Translations under genes and position numbers: made by a program
Notes under the pieces: model-generated
Databases searched by the model: none
Told to the model about the DNA's origin: nothing
The model's input: only the letters and a program-made list of their open reading frames with translations
Part shown: in pieces, positions 31,045 to 41,850 of the stretch
How positions within the stretch are numbered: the stretch's first letter is position 1
Layout: the number at the start of each line of letters is the position of its first letter
Assembly (NCBI GenBank): GCA_022414725.1
Contig: CM039466.1
Span: 19,376,925 to 19,440,924, forward strand
From: Microglena sp. YARC
Taxonomy: Eukaryota; Chlorophyta; Chlorophyceae; Chlamydomonadales; Chlamydomonadaceae
Length of the DNA stretch: 64,000 nt
Reading direction: 5' to 3'

Positions 31045-34000
31045 CTAAACCACCTGTTGCTTAGGGGGGTTGTAGGCAGTGTGTGAGCTCACATCTTGGG
31101 CCAGCTTGGGGGTGCCATCATCAGAGCCTGAGGCTTCTAGGTCAAGGATAACCTTCTGCTCATTGAATGGCAGGCCATCAATCTCATCCATCTCAGGCTC
31201 AGATGGGAGGCTCACTTGGTCAAAGGGCAGGATGAGGTTGAGAACAATGGCCAGGAGGGAGCCGACGCAGAAGGGAGTGGAGAGCACGGTGAGGCAAGCG
31301 GTACGGAAGGAAGCCGCGCCAACTGAGTAGGCAGCGTTGGAGGGCCACAAGTTGTTGGTAGCCCACTGAGGAACGATACTGATGCCCACGCCGAGGCCGA
31401 GAGAGAAGGCAAGGATAAAACGATCACGGCGTGTCATGGCGCCCTTGGAAATCAAGATCTTGATACCCGAGCCGATGACGTTGGCGAAGAGGAAGGTGGT
31501 CATACCACCAAGCACACAGTTGGGAATGGACAGTACCTGAGAGTGAGAAGAGGCAAGGAGGATGTGAGAGTGAGCATTTAGTTACTAGTACTTAAACTGA
31601 CTGGCTGTCAGACACTTATAGACTTAAATCATGGTTGTACGTGTGGCAGGACCACATTTTTAAATGTTAAACACCTTCAGACAGAGTGAGGAGAGGCAAG
31701 GAAGATGTGAGAGTCAGGAGAGGCAAGGGGGATGTGAGAGTGAGAGTCAGGAAAAACAAGGGGGTGTGAGAGTTAAGAGAGGCATGGGAGTTGTGAGAGT
31801 CAGGAAAGGCAAGGGGGATGTGAGAGTGAGGAGAGGCAAGGGGGATGTGAGAGTGAGGAAAGGCAAGGGGGATGTGAGAGTCAGGAGAGGCAAGGGGGAT
31901 GTGAGAGTGAGGAAAGGCAAGGGGGATGTGAGGGTCAGGAGAGGCAAGGAAGTTGTGAGAGTCAGGAAAGGCTAGGGGGATGTGAGAATTAGGAGAGGCA
32001 TGGAAGATGTGAGAGTGAGGAAAGGGAAGGGGGATGTGAGAGTTAGGAGAGGCATGGAAGATGTGAGAGTGAGGAAAGGGAAGGGGGATGCATGTGAGAG
32101 TTAGGAGAGGCAAGGGAGATGTGAGAGTTAGGAAAGGGAAGGGGGATGTGAGAGTTAGGAAAGGCATGGAAGATGTGAGAGTGAGGAAAGGCAAGGGGGG
32201 TGTGAGAGTTAGGAGAGGCATGGCAGATGTGAGAGTGAGGAAAGGGAAGGGGGATGTGAGAGTGAGGAAAGAGAAGGGGGATGTGAGAGTTAGGAGAGGC
32301 ATGGAAGATGTGAGAGTGAGGAAAGGGAAGGGGGATGTGAGAGTTAGGAGAGGCAAGGGGGATGTGAGAGTGAGGAAAGAGAAGGGGGATGTGAGAGTTA
32401 GGAGAGGCATGGAAGATGTGAGAGTCAGGAAAGGCAAGGGGGATGTGAGAGTGAGGAGAGGCAAGGGGGATGTGAGAGTGAGGAAAGGCAAGGGGGATGT
32501 GAGAGTGAGGAGAGGTAAGGGGGATGTGAGAGTGAGGAAAGGCAAGGGGGATGTGAGGGTCAGGAGAGGCAAGGAAGTTGTGAGAGTCAGGGAAGGCAAG
32601 GGGGATGTGAGAGTTAGGAGAGGCATGGAAGATGTGAGAGTGAGGAAAGGGAAGGGGGATGTGAGAGTTAGGAGAGGCAAGGGGGATATGGGAGTGAGGA
32701 AAGGGAAGGGGGATGTGAGAGTTAGGAGAGGCATGGAAGATGTGAGAGTGAGGAAAGGCAAGGGGGGTGTGAGAGTTAGGAGAGGCATGGAAGATGTGAG
32801 AGTCAGGAAAGGCAAGGGGGATGTGAGAGTTAGGAGAGGCATGGAAGATGTGAGAGTCAGGAAAGGCAAGGGGGATGTGAGAGTTGGAAGAGGCATGGGA
32901 GACGTGAGAGTCAGGAAAGGCAAGGGGGATGTGGGAGTTAGGAGAGGCATGGAAGATGTGAGAGTGAGGAAAGGGAAGGGGGATGTGAGAGTTAGGAAAG
33001 GCAAGGGGGATGTGAGAGTCAGGAGAGGCAAGGGGGATGTGAGAGTGAGGAAAGGCAAGGGGGATGTGAGAGTCAGGAGAGGCAAGGAAGTTGTGAGAGT
33101 CAGGAAAGGCAAGGGGGATGTGAGAGTTAGGAGAGGCAAGGGGGATGTGGGAGTGAGGAGAGGCAAGGGGGATGTGAGAGTGAGGAGAGGCAAGGGGGAC
33201 GTTAGATTGAGCCAAAAGGCTGGAGCCTTGAAACATTGAATTCAAGTTCAAGTTTAGTAGACCTCTCAAAATCAACCCACAACTCACCCAGCCTCCAAAC
33301 TTGGCGAATATTCCGAGGAGGAGGAGCCAGAAGGCGCATGCAAAGCCAGCCTGGCGTGAGGCTACTCCTGTGAGGTTGATGACTCCATTGTTCTGTGCAA
33401 ACGTAGTGATGGGCATGGAGCCAGCGATGGAGGAGAAGAAGCAAGAAAACCAATCATTTCGTAGTCCTCCCTTCACACGATCCGTGTGTGCCTGTTTGAA
33501 GGTTGAATAGTTGGTTGGTTGGTTGGTTGGTTGGTTGATTGGTTGGTTGGTTGATTGGCTGCTTGGATGGTTTGCTAGTTGGCTGGTTGGCTGGTCGTGA
33601 GGGTGATATACTTTTAGGCTGACTGGCTGTCAGATGCTTTAAGAGTTGGATCTCTCATGGCTGAATGTGTAGCAGGACCGCATTTAAGTGGGTTACACTT
33701 AAAGAGAGGGTAAAACCTTGTCGTTCCGCAGCTCTCCCGTGAAGCCGGAATAAAGTATAGAGACATCCATCAACAATTCAACACACTTTCAACATGTATG
33801 ACACTAACTGCTTCGGAAAAAACTACAGCATCATTCCCAGACCCACCTGTCCAATGATTTCCAGCTTACTAGCCTCCTCGGTGGCCACCACATCTCCAAT
33901 GGTCTCGATCGATGTGATGAGGTAGACGATAAACAGGGGGATGAAAGCAGGGGTGTAGATCCCCCACTTAAAAGTGGTGGTCCATAGGAAGGTGGCCACG

Positions 34001-36714
34001 GGGGCTTGATTAATGATGCCAATGTCAATGTATTTGTGGCCATGAGGTCCAGGAACCACAGCAGCGATGAAGTAGCCAAAAAGCAGGGCAATCACCACAG
34101 CTCCATTCCTCATGAATGGGGAGCCGAAGACCTCGAGGAAGACAAAGGTCACGTAGACGAGCCAACCGAGGCCAATGTAGCAGGCAGAGCCAAAGGGTTC
34201 GAGGACAAAGCCGTTGCCAGCACATTTCACTGTCTGGGCAACGTAGCAAGTGGAGTTGGAGGGGAAGCCTGTAGCGTTGTAGATGGTGCAGGACCTGGTG
34301 GTTGGCAGGTGTTGGTAGTTCTGGCCGCAGAAGGATCCACCTCCCCAGTTGTAAAGACCACTGCCTCCTGTCAGCTTGATGCCAATCCTGCAGGGCCATA
34401 GGATAATGTGTTATATTAACAATAATATTAAAGTCTGCGGGACACCTCAAGGGTGAATGAGACCCTGTGTCAAATCAAGCAAGAAAAAGCACCCATTGAG
34501 GAAAAATACCATTGAGGAGAATGAGGGTTCGTGGCCAACTCATGCTAGTCTACGTGGCTATCCCTGGACTTCATGCATGTGCTTGATTTGACACAGGGCA
34601 CTTCATGCATGTGCTTGATTTGACACAGGGCACTTCATGCATGTGCTTGATTTGACACAGGGCACTTCATGCATGTGCTTGATTTGACACAGGGCACTTC
34701 ATGCATGTGCTTGATTTGACACAGGGCACTTCATGCATGTGCTTGATTTGACACAGGGCACTTCATGCATGTGCTTGATTTGACACTTCATGCTGGACTT
34801 CATGCTTGTGCTTGTGATTGGTGACAGTGATTTCATCCGGCCAAGTAACCGAAGGGCAAAGAGGGAGAATGAACTTACAGCATGATGGTGACACCCAGGA
34901 CCACTGGGGGAAAAACCCGCTTGATGTATCTGTAGGGCATGAAGGAGATGAGCAAGGGGATGATGCAGCAGATGGCGCAGGTGCCCATCATGCGTCCGTA
35001 GGCTTCAGAGAACGTGTTTCCATCCTCTTTCATCATAGCTCTGATGCTGGTCTGGGGACAGAAAGATTGAAATAATAAGTCAGGGTGGCTGAGTTGCAGA
35101 GGTTGGAGTGTAGCGATGTAGTGGACATGGGCCATGACACATGGCTCTGCCAATTTGGGTATGGGGCACCCTACAAGTTTTGTATGTATCCCAGTCCAGG
35201 GGTATCCAATAAACGGCTTTTTACATTACATTACATTACATTACATTACATTACATTACATTACATTACATTACATTACATTACATTACATTACATTACA
35301 TTACATTACATGTTAAAGTCTACTTGAAAACGCGAGGTTGTATGAGACTCTGTGCTTTAAACCAAAAGAAAAGCACCCACAAAGCAAAAAACCCCATTAC
35401 ATCAGGGGTGTGTCGAGGCTGAAGGGATAAGCCAAAGCAAGAATGAGGAAGGGCTAAAAGAATGCTTACGCCGAAACTTACCTGGAATACGGTGACAGAG
35501 GCGAAACTGACACCCATGACGGACAGAATGCCGGCACCGAGCTGGGGCATGCGCGGGGGCTTGAATCCTAGCACCTGGATGAAGGTCGTGAAGGAGCACA
35601 AAAGCAAGGCTGCCTGGACCAGATCTGCAACGCACAATGAGTAGGAGTGAGGAAGTGGTTCATGGGGGATGGGAGGGAGAAGTTGAGGAGAGGAAGGAGG
35701 GGGGGGGGGGGGGGGGGGGAAGAAAGATAGCAATACGCCAAGTCGGCGTGGGTTCAAGAACTGTCCTGAAGGGAGGGAGGGAAAGAAAGATAGATAGACG
35801 CCAGGGTCGGCGTGGGTTAAAGAACTGTCCTGGGAGAGAAGGGGGGGAAGAAGACGTGCGCGAGCGTCCTGCAGCAGGGAGGGAAATACAGCGACAGATA
35901 GTTCGCGCGCGTGCACGTGGTCGCAGGTTGTTTTGGAGGGGTGTACGCGTCCATGTACGGTCAAGATCTCAAATCACAGGTTCGGATCTCCGGGTCCGTG
36001 GACAGACTTCCGATGAGGAGCGGAGGAGTGATGAGACCACCAGTCATGGCGAGGCAATGCTGCAGACCCATAAACAGCGCAGTCACAATGCCCAGGTGCT
36101 CATCCACTCCGAAAAACTTTGGCGGGTTGCGATCTTGCTTCCTGCACCAAGGCCTGTAAGGGAGGGTGGGGTGGGTGGGTGAGATCTGTCTAGCTCCGAC
36201 ATGACGAGGGGTGTTGGTGAGGGATGGGGGGGTAGGGGTGGGGTGGGGGTGGGGTGAGGTGGGTGGGTGGGTGGGTGGGGGTGGGCGTGGGGGTGTGGGG
36301 GTGTGTGTGTGGGGGGGGGGGGGGGGGGGGAATGGGGTGTGTGGGGGGGGGCACGACAGGCACTGGAACCTCTACAGTCTAGGGGCTTTCAATCTTCAAA
36401 CCGATTGTGCACAAGAACCTCTCTGAACATGCAAGGTTGGGGTGGCAGTGGGGAGGGAGGGTTGCACGTGCATGGGGGGGAGGGGTTCGCTTCCACGTGG
36501 GATAAGTGGTCGCCGACAAAACCCTTGTTCCATCTCAATCATGCCAGCGCATCTGGCGGTGGCCATGAACTCATGCTCTTGCATCTTCTTCTCTTTCCAT
36601 AATACCAAGACTTGCATAGCGCTAGAGCGGAGACCCAGTCGACGGATGGACAATCGAGGTGGACATCACATGTGAACCACGTGCGGCGCACCATGCTCAC
36701 ATGGGCCGAAACGC

Positions 36715-36749
<35 letters not shown>

Positions 36750-37212
36750 GCAGGGCGAAGGAGCAAAGCAGGAAAGCTGGCGCTATTGCATCAGCCAAGT
36801 GGATGCAAGGTGCCGCAAGGTGGAGGGAGGGCGGGGGGGCTTATCCGCGCGCGTAAGGAAAGGAACGGGCAGTAAGGCGGTTGGGAAGGGGGGGCAGAAG
36901 AGAGTCGCTACGTAAATGGAAGGCACACATGGGTAAGCATGGGCGCATTCGGAGGCGATGAGGCATTGGCCAACTCTTGAGACTGGGAGCAAGACCTTAC
37001 CATTGAGGTATGCATAGGAAGACGTAGTCGAAGTCGCCGAACCACGTGTTCTTGGAAGCCAAGGTTTTCTTGACCTCCGCCCCAGTGGGCATCCCGATCT
37101 TGGGCACAGGCATGCTGGCGATGGCACGCTTGAGGCACCTCAGCAGAAAAGTTCCGTTTAGGAACTGATGATTTGAGTTGACACACTTTGCGGGACTATA
37201 ATAAATTGCCAT
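31045..37212 (-). CDS. Nucleobase-ascorbate transporter (NAT/NCS2), xanthine/urate permease type
   Basis: A plasma-membrane H+-coupled purine permease by family. Seven exons on the minus strand join in perfect phase: 37212-37001, 36153-35978, 35624-35482, 35051-34879, 34387-33847, 33491-33288 and 31536-31045 (1,941 nt, 646 aa, stop at 31045). All introns are GT-AG. In order: N-terminal [12 protein letters not shown] junction; TM1 motif LQH at 101-103 (the QH conserved in UapA); [11 protein letters not shown]; a long Cys-containing extracellular loop (about 245-285); [12 protein letters not shown] with the conserved Glu396; and the NAT signature [10 protein letters not shown] at 448-457, followed by VASR. 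The C-terminal exon has [12 protein letters not shown] and a cytoplasmic tail. It is somewhat longer than fungal UapA-type proteins. The signature plus GVASR resembles bacterial XanQ and fungal UapA rather than plant NATs. The start could be the ATG at 37212 or an internal Met about 34 codons on (MPVPKIGM). Confidence 0.9.
31675..33195 (-). repeat. 1.5-kb pyrimidine array in the last NAT intron
   Basis: About 55 units of 27 bp (plus strand GATGTGAGAGTTAGGAGAGG plus CAAGGGG or CATGGAA). In transcript sense it is pyrimidine-rich, with recurring CTAAC, resembling a branch point. It has a single AG between about 31680 and 33190 (at about 31972). The unit matches the intron's own 3' end, whose plus-strand form is GAGAGTGAGAAGAGGCAAGG. 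Long open frames on both strands are artefacts. Confidence 0.9.
34560..34795 (+). repeat. 32-bp array in a NAT intron, about 7 units
   Basis: Units of GCTTGATTTGACACAGGGCA followed by CTTCATGCATGT; nearly perfect. It lies between the fourth and fifth NAT exons. Confidence 0.9.
35222..35311 (+). repeat. (TTACA)18 microsatellite
   Basis: Pentanucleotide run in the third NAT intron. Confidence 0.95.
36210..36350 (+). repeat. G-rich tract in a NAT intron
   Basis: GGGTGGG repeats and a poly-G run; another poly-G run of about 30 bases lies at 36717-36747 in the same intron. On the transcribed minus strand these are pyrimidine tracts. Confidence 0.8.
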
Positions 37213-37976
37213 CTGAGCAGCGCCTGTATACCCCGAACCCTGGCTTCTGCTTCTTTTCCCTGGCCGGCGTATAGCAAGTCGATACCTACCTGGACTTTGA
37301 CTCCCCTCATGCGTATCTGATTCGGCCCGGCTCCAGGTTACCCGGCTCCTAATTATCCATTATGATGTCATACCGCAACCGGGCGGGTTGCGGTACATTA
37401 TAACATTATATCAAAGCGAGCGGGAATGTCGCGATTTGGTCCCAACTCGTCCCAACAGCTACTTTTCGCAAATACGAATCCCAACTTAAGATAAATATTT
37501 GCCATCGCCATCGCTGCTGCTGCTGTCCTGATGGCAATTATCCATTGATTGTTTTGCTACTTTTCTTACGAGGCTGATGTTGACTGATTTTGAGGAACTA
37601 CCGGCAGCTCGCCGGTCTTCATGCAGCCAGCTACCACATCCAATGGAAGCTGTGCCAGGTCAGCCTTCAAGGCTTGGATGGAAACAACAGCTTTCCGTAC
37701 GAGTCCTGCTCCCCTGATCCTGCTCCCTCAAACAGCCTGTTTCTATTATAGGAACAGGTTACGGTCATGGGTAACCCCGCAAACTGTGGTGCGGGAATAC
37801 TCGTAACCCGTGTTCTAGCCAGCTTCCTGCCGCGTAACCCCGGCAGGCAATATTGGTTGAAAGGGTTGTTTAAAGCCCTCTCGAGTTCACGTGGCACACG
37901 CACATGCCCCCCGAAATCCCGGACGCCCAAGTACTGTCAAAATGTGCTTGCAAACCTGCAAAAACAGGTGGAACAA
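37213..37976. other. 5' flank of the NAT gene, nothing specific recognised
   Basis: No TATA-type element can be assigned with confidence. Contains an ATGATGTCATACCG / GGTACATTATAACATTATA region near 37360-37410. Confidence 0.35.
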
Positions 37977-38187
37977 GTTCTATGCAGCGTCGCCTGCGAC
38001 TTTAAAAATTGGCGGAGAGTGATCGCGACGGAGCGACAGATGGCAACGGAAGTGAGTTAGTAACGAGACCGTTGGCTGACGTGTCAGGCTTCATCGCGGT
38101 CAGACGGTCGGTCGAACGGGACGAAGGGGTTAACATGGGGGCTCCCTTCCCCTTGAAGAGGGGGCTCCGCGAAAAACTCGCACGTCT
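37977..38187. repeat. Dispersed repeat with hairpin, copy 2
   Basis: Inverse of 5377-5660. Shares TTGGCGGAGAGTGATCGCGA, GTTAGTAACGAG, GGCTGACGTGTC and GGGGGCTCC; lacks the (ATCC)n insert. Confidence 0.65.
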
Positions 38188-38689
38188 CAGTCAAAGTATG
38201 GAAATATATGTTGACCATGTCCGTCTTCACACGCACATCCTAGGGTATTCACAGACACGAACGTGATTAACTACCCCGAGTCCCTGGCCCTCACCTGGTT
38301 TCCATGCTCTAAATCACTAAATGAGTCAGAGTGAATCAACATTCGCGTTAACAACACAATTAGTCGAAATTCCTGATGTCTTAACCCCCCATCCCGCTCA
38401 GTGAAAAGGACTTTCCATTACATGACCTCTCCGTGACTCCGTGTTCGTCTCGTGGATATTCCCTGCCTTTTTTCCCGTCTCCTTTGATATCTCACTACCG
38501 GTAATTAGGCCTTAAAGACTGGAGAAAGCTATGTCTTCAGTTCAAGAAGCCTGCATTAGGTATGAATACCGGTAGGTTTTTTTGTTTGCTATTTTTTATC
38601 GTTTAGAAGAAGGGGAGGGAAGAATAAAATGGAAACAAGTGATTTGTTCGAGTTCACATTTTCCTGGTAATAATGTTTTTACCGCCGAG

Positions 38690-38745
38690 GACGGCAAGCA
38701 GCCAAATTGCTGGCTGAAGCCATGTAACTAAGTTCAAGTTCAAGA
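38690..38745 (+). mobile_element. Retroposon 3' end with TTCAAG tail
   Basis: GACGGCAAGCAGCCAAATTG, CTGGCTGAAGCCATGTAAC, then AAGTTCAAGTTCAAG. The same family is at 10368 and 28876. Confidence 0.5.
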
Positions 38746-38906
38746 AGCCTGATATATGCATGTTGTAACATTCCAGAGATATATGATATATGCATGTTGT
38801 TACATTCCAGAGATATCTGCAACCAAGTCGAAAAATTACATGCTTGATCGACAATGCCACGCAACAAAATTAAACACACCAAACCGAAGTGCCAATCGCC
38901 AAGTAG

Positions 38907-39069
38907 GTAGGGACCTGCATATCATATGATTCTGACCAAATGCGGGTATGATATCATGCATGCAAATTGCATCATATGATATTGTATATAAATGGTAACT
39001 TTAGCCTAGTGAGACTGCCGGCATCATATGGTATCGTATGACGACATGATATCATATTGCCGTTCCCTA
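38907..39069. mobile_element. TAGGGA..CCCTA MITE, copy 2, 163 bp
   Basis: Ends TAGGGACCTGCATATCATA and ATATTGCCGTTCCCTA. The flanks CAAGTAGG (38899-38906) and CAAGTAAG (39070-39077) form an 8-bp duplication with one mismatch. The interior is rich in ATGATATCAT palindromes. hAT-like. Confidence 0.8.
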
Positions 39070-39218
39070 CAAGTAAGGTGTGCCTAAGTTAGTTTAAAAT
39101 CTCCAAGAAATATACGTGTAATTAAATAAATTAAATGAAATCACTGAGAGGCGTCATGCGTGTGGCCAACCATATGTAGTGGTTTTCTACATGTAGACTC
39201 GACGATGGCCATTCCACC

Positions 39219-39412
39219 AGAGTTTTTCTTTTCAGCCACCAGCAGCAGCTTCTTGGCAGCTCCCCTGGCTTGCTACCGAGCCAAACATGTAGCAACTAAG
39301 TGCACCTGGAAGCCTGCAGAATTATAGTTCCAATACTGTTGACATATTAGGGCAGTTGCTGGCCCAGGAAGCTGCCTGGAAGCTGCTGCTCATAGCTTAA
39401 AAGGAAAGCTAT
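39219..39412. mobile_element. Inverted-repeat element, copy 2
   Basis: CAGCCACCAGCAGCAGCTTC, TTGGCAGCTCCCCTGG at the left and CCAGGAAGCTGCCTGGAAGC, TGCTGCTCATAGCTT at the right. Same family as 20869-21062. Confidence 0.6.
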
Positions 39413-39499
39413 GGATTCCACAACGCCAGGAGTGTCGCGCGCTATGGTTTATATCAGGGTAGCTCAAAACGTACCGATTGTGTGACACAGGCTCAAATC

Positions 39500-39835
39500 A
39501 CGTTCAAACACATTCACACCTGAAGCAGTCACACATTCACACCCGTAGCAGCCACACGTTCACACCCAGAGCAGTCACACATTCCCACATTCACACCCGT
39601 AGCAGTCACACGTTCACACCCAGAGCAGTCACACATTCACACCCGTAGCAGTCACACGTTCACACTCATAGCAGTCACACATTCACGCCTGTAGCAGTCA
39701 CATGTTAACACCCAGAGCAGTCACACATTCACACCCGTAGCAGTCACACGTTCACACCCAGAGCAGTCACACATTCAAACCCGTAGCAGTCACACGGTCA
39801 CACCAAGAGCAGTCACACATTTACACCCCTTGGTG
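39500..39835 (+). repeat. CACACCCGTAGCAGTCACAC array
   Basis: About 14 units of 21-24 bp alternating CGTAGCAGTCACACGTTCA and CAGAGCAGTCACACATTCA. Confidence 0.85.
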
Positions 39836-40019
39836 GTTGGCCCCAGTGCAAGCAAACGGGCTGGTGTCCTCAACTTCTCGCATTGTTATAAGGCTTGCTA
39901 TTTATTTATGTATGCATTCACACCAGGAGGATCGAAGTCAGTCCTTCCCCCACTAACAGACCTGTTGATGTTGGAAATAGACTAAAATCACTAGGGGTCG
40001 GCTATGTTATATAATATTA

Positions 40020-40169
40020 GTCAATAAATAATATTATATAATATTAGTCGGACGAGCCCCCTCACCAGAAATTCGAATATATTTGAAAAACTAATATTAT
40101 TGTGACACTCAAATAATATTAGTTAACATTAGATTTTCAAACACTAATATTAGTTGCCGTTCCCTGCAA
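40020..40169. mobile_element. TAGGGAAC-type element, copy 2
   Basis: Inverse of 13460-13575. ACTAATATTAGTTGCCGTTC ends the element, with TTTGAAAAACTAATATTA and its complement inside. The right terminus CCGTTCCCTGC resembles that of the 38907 family. Confidence 0.6.
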
Positions 40170-40354
40170 ATCACACATACTTTTGAGGATCACTGTGTGT
40201 TCTCAAACACAATTTAGGTGAAATGTTATATTTTTAGACTCATGATCGCTGTAACCAAGTTCAAGTCTAGGCTCATGATCGCGTGACAAAAAAACATATT
40301 GCGCACATTTTGCAAGGACAGTGCGTACTATTACGCACGTGTTTAGATTTATGA

Positions 40355-40435
40355 GAACACCTGGTGGGGCGTGGTATTAATAAGGGAGCCCCGTCTTTCG
40401 GCAGTACAGAACTGGCTGCACATATCTAGAAAGGC
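40355..40435 (-). mobile_element. SINE 3'-end fragment
   Basis: ACACCTGGTGGGGCGTGG, AAGGGAGCCCCGTCTT and GGCAGTACAGAACTGGCTGC match the SINE body. Confidence 0.65.
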
Positions 40436-40895
40436 TTGAACAACCTAAGTGCATGTACCAGGGTACTACAAAGCTTGAACAACCTAGGTGCATGTACCAG
40501 GGTACGACAAAGCGCAGCCTCTTTCACCTTGTAGCATAGCATCTTTCCCTTGGATAGCGATCCATTGACGCAGGTATGCTGTTTGTTGCTGTTGTGCACC
40601 CACCTAGGGACAACAAGCATTCACAGATATGACCCAGCCTTTCACCTTGTAGCACAGCATCTCTCCCTTGGATAGCGATCCATTGACGCAGGTATGCTGT
40701 TTGCTGCTTGTTGCTGTTGTGCACCCACCTAGTTACAGCAAGCATTCACAGATATGACCCAGCCTTTCACCTTGTAGCACAGCATCTCTCGCTTTGATAG
40801 CGATCCATTAACGCAAGTATGCTGTTTGTTGCTGTTGTGCACCCACCAAAGGCTTGCACCACCTAGGTGCCTGTACCAGGGTACTACAAAGCCCC
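40433..40895. repeat. Mosaic of 40-bp and 115-bp tandem repeats
   Basis: The block CTTGAACAACCTAGGTGCAT followed by GTACCAGGGTACTACAAAGC occurs at about 40433, 40472, 40850 and 41097. It contains the target site and left end of the MITE at 41123. Three 112-120-bp units (TTTCACCTTGTAGCACAGCA, GATAGCGATCCATTGACGCA) fill 40521-40850. Confidence 0.7.
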
Positions 40896-41099
40896 TTTCA
40901 GTGATATACGATGGTCTAGTGGTAGACCAGATCGCTTGAGGATGAAGAGTCGGGGGTTCGACTCCCCCTTCGGTCGCTCTTGGCGTTGCAGGTCGTCGTG
41001 AACCGCGATGGTAGCTTGTCCAGTTGAGGTAGGAGACCGCTCCCCACCCGCGTACGACGGGCTCCCTTAACACCACGCCCCACCAGGCGTTATCAATAC
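40891..41099 (+). mobile_element. tRNA-derived SINE, head type A, full length
   Basis: TTTCAGTGATATACGATGG, A-box TGGTCTAGTGG, B-box GGTTCGACTCCCCC, then the body CCGCGATGGTAGCTTGTCC and 3' end CACCAGGCGTTATC. It is the same family as 16745-16954. Confidence 0.8.
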
Positions 41100-41122
41100 T
41101 TGAACAATCTGGGTGCATGTAC

Positions 41123-41305
41123 CAGGGTACTACAAAGCGCGTGCGGCAGCGCAATTTTGCGCACGCTTTTTGAGCCCCACTGCACGTATCATCCCCTTTT
41201 TGGCGCAGCACACAGTTTTTTCGTCTTTTTGAACTAAAAAGCGCTGAGCAGTTTGATGTTGGTGCACTTTAAGCGCTGACCAATTTGACAAAATGAAGTA
41301 CCCTG
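41123..41305. mobile_element. GC-rich hAT-like MITE, copy 3
   Basis: Ends CAGGGTACTAC and GAAGTACCCTG, 183 bp. GCATGTAC on both sides (41115-41122 and 41306-41313) is an exact 8-bp duplication. Confidence 0.9.
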
Positions 41306-41439
41306 GCATGTACTTTAAAGTACACTTACTCATCTACTGTAAATAGCGATTTATCATCTATCGTCAAGTGCACTAACTCGTTTATTGTCAAGTGTACTGT
41401 CTTATCTACTGTTTAGCGCACTTGCTATCAACCGCCATA

Positions 41440-41530
41440 ATAGCTTTGCCCAGGTTAAGCAGCAGCCCGTTCCCTAACGCCGTAAGACAGGGCTCCCTTA
41501 ATACCACGCTCCACCAGACGTTATCATTAC
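41440..41530 (+). mobile_element. SINE 3' half
   Basis: Body from CCCAGGTTAAGCAGCAGCCC through CCGTAAGACAGGGCTCCC to CCACCAGACGTTATCATTAC. Confidence 0.7.
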
Positions 41531-41554
41531 TAAATAGCACTTTCTCATCCTTGT

Positions 41555-41850
41555 TTTGACGAATGGCTCAATGGTAGAGCTCGTTGAACGATGAAGGTGC
41601 CAGGTTCGAATCCCTACGGGTGTGCTTTAGTGTTCGCGGCAGGGTACTACATTTTGTCAAATTGGTCAGCGCTTAAAGCGCACAAACGACAAATTGGTCA
41701 GCGCTTTGTAGTGCAAAAAGCACAAAAACTGCGCGCTGTGCCCACAGGGGGTTGAATAAACTGCGCGAAACGCGCAGTGGGGCTCAAAAAGCGTGCGCGA
41801 GATCGCGCTGCCGCGCGCGCTTTGCAGTACCCTGGTTCTCGGTGGCTGTC
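41555..41850 (+). mobile_element. SINE with head type B, interrupted by a MITE
   Basis: A-box ATGGCTCAATGGTAGAGC and B-box GGTTCGAATCCC, then GTGCTTTAGTGTTCGCGG. The MITE 41640-41834 interrupts here, and the SINE resumes with GTTCTCGGTGGCTGTCAA. The intact paralogue is at 47646-47836. Confidence 0.75.
41640..41834. mobile_element. GC-rich hAT-like MITE, copy 4, nested in the SINE
   Basis: Ends CAGGGTACTAC and GCAGTACCCTG, 195 bp. The flanks GTTCGCGG and GTTCTCGG form an 8-bp duplication with one mismatch. The empty site is visible in the uninterrupted SINE at 47646-47836. Confidence 0.9.

Noticed and set aside
31667..33476. Long open frames (up to about 500 codons) on both strands
   Set aside because: They read through the 27-bp array of the NAT intron; all frames are open because the unit has no stops. 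The NAT exons prove this is intron.
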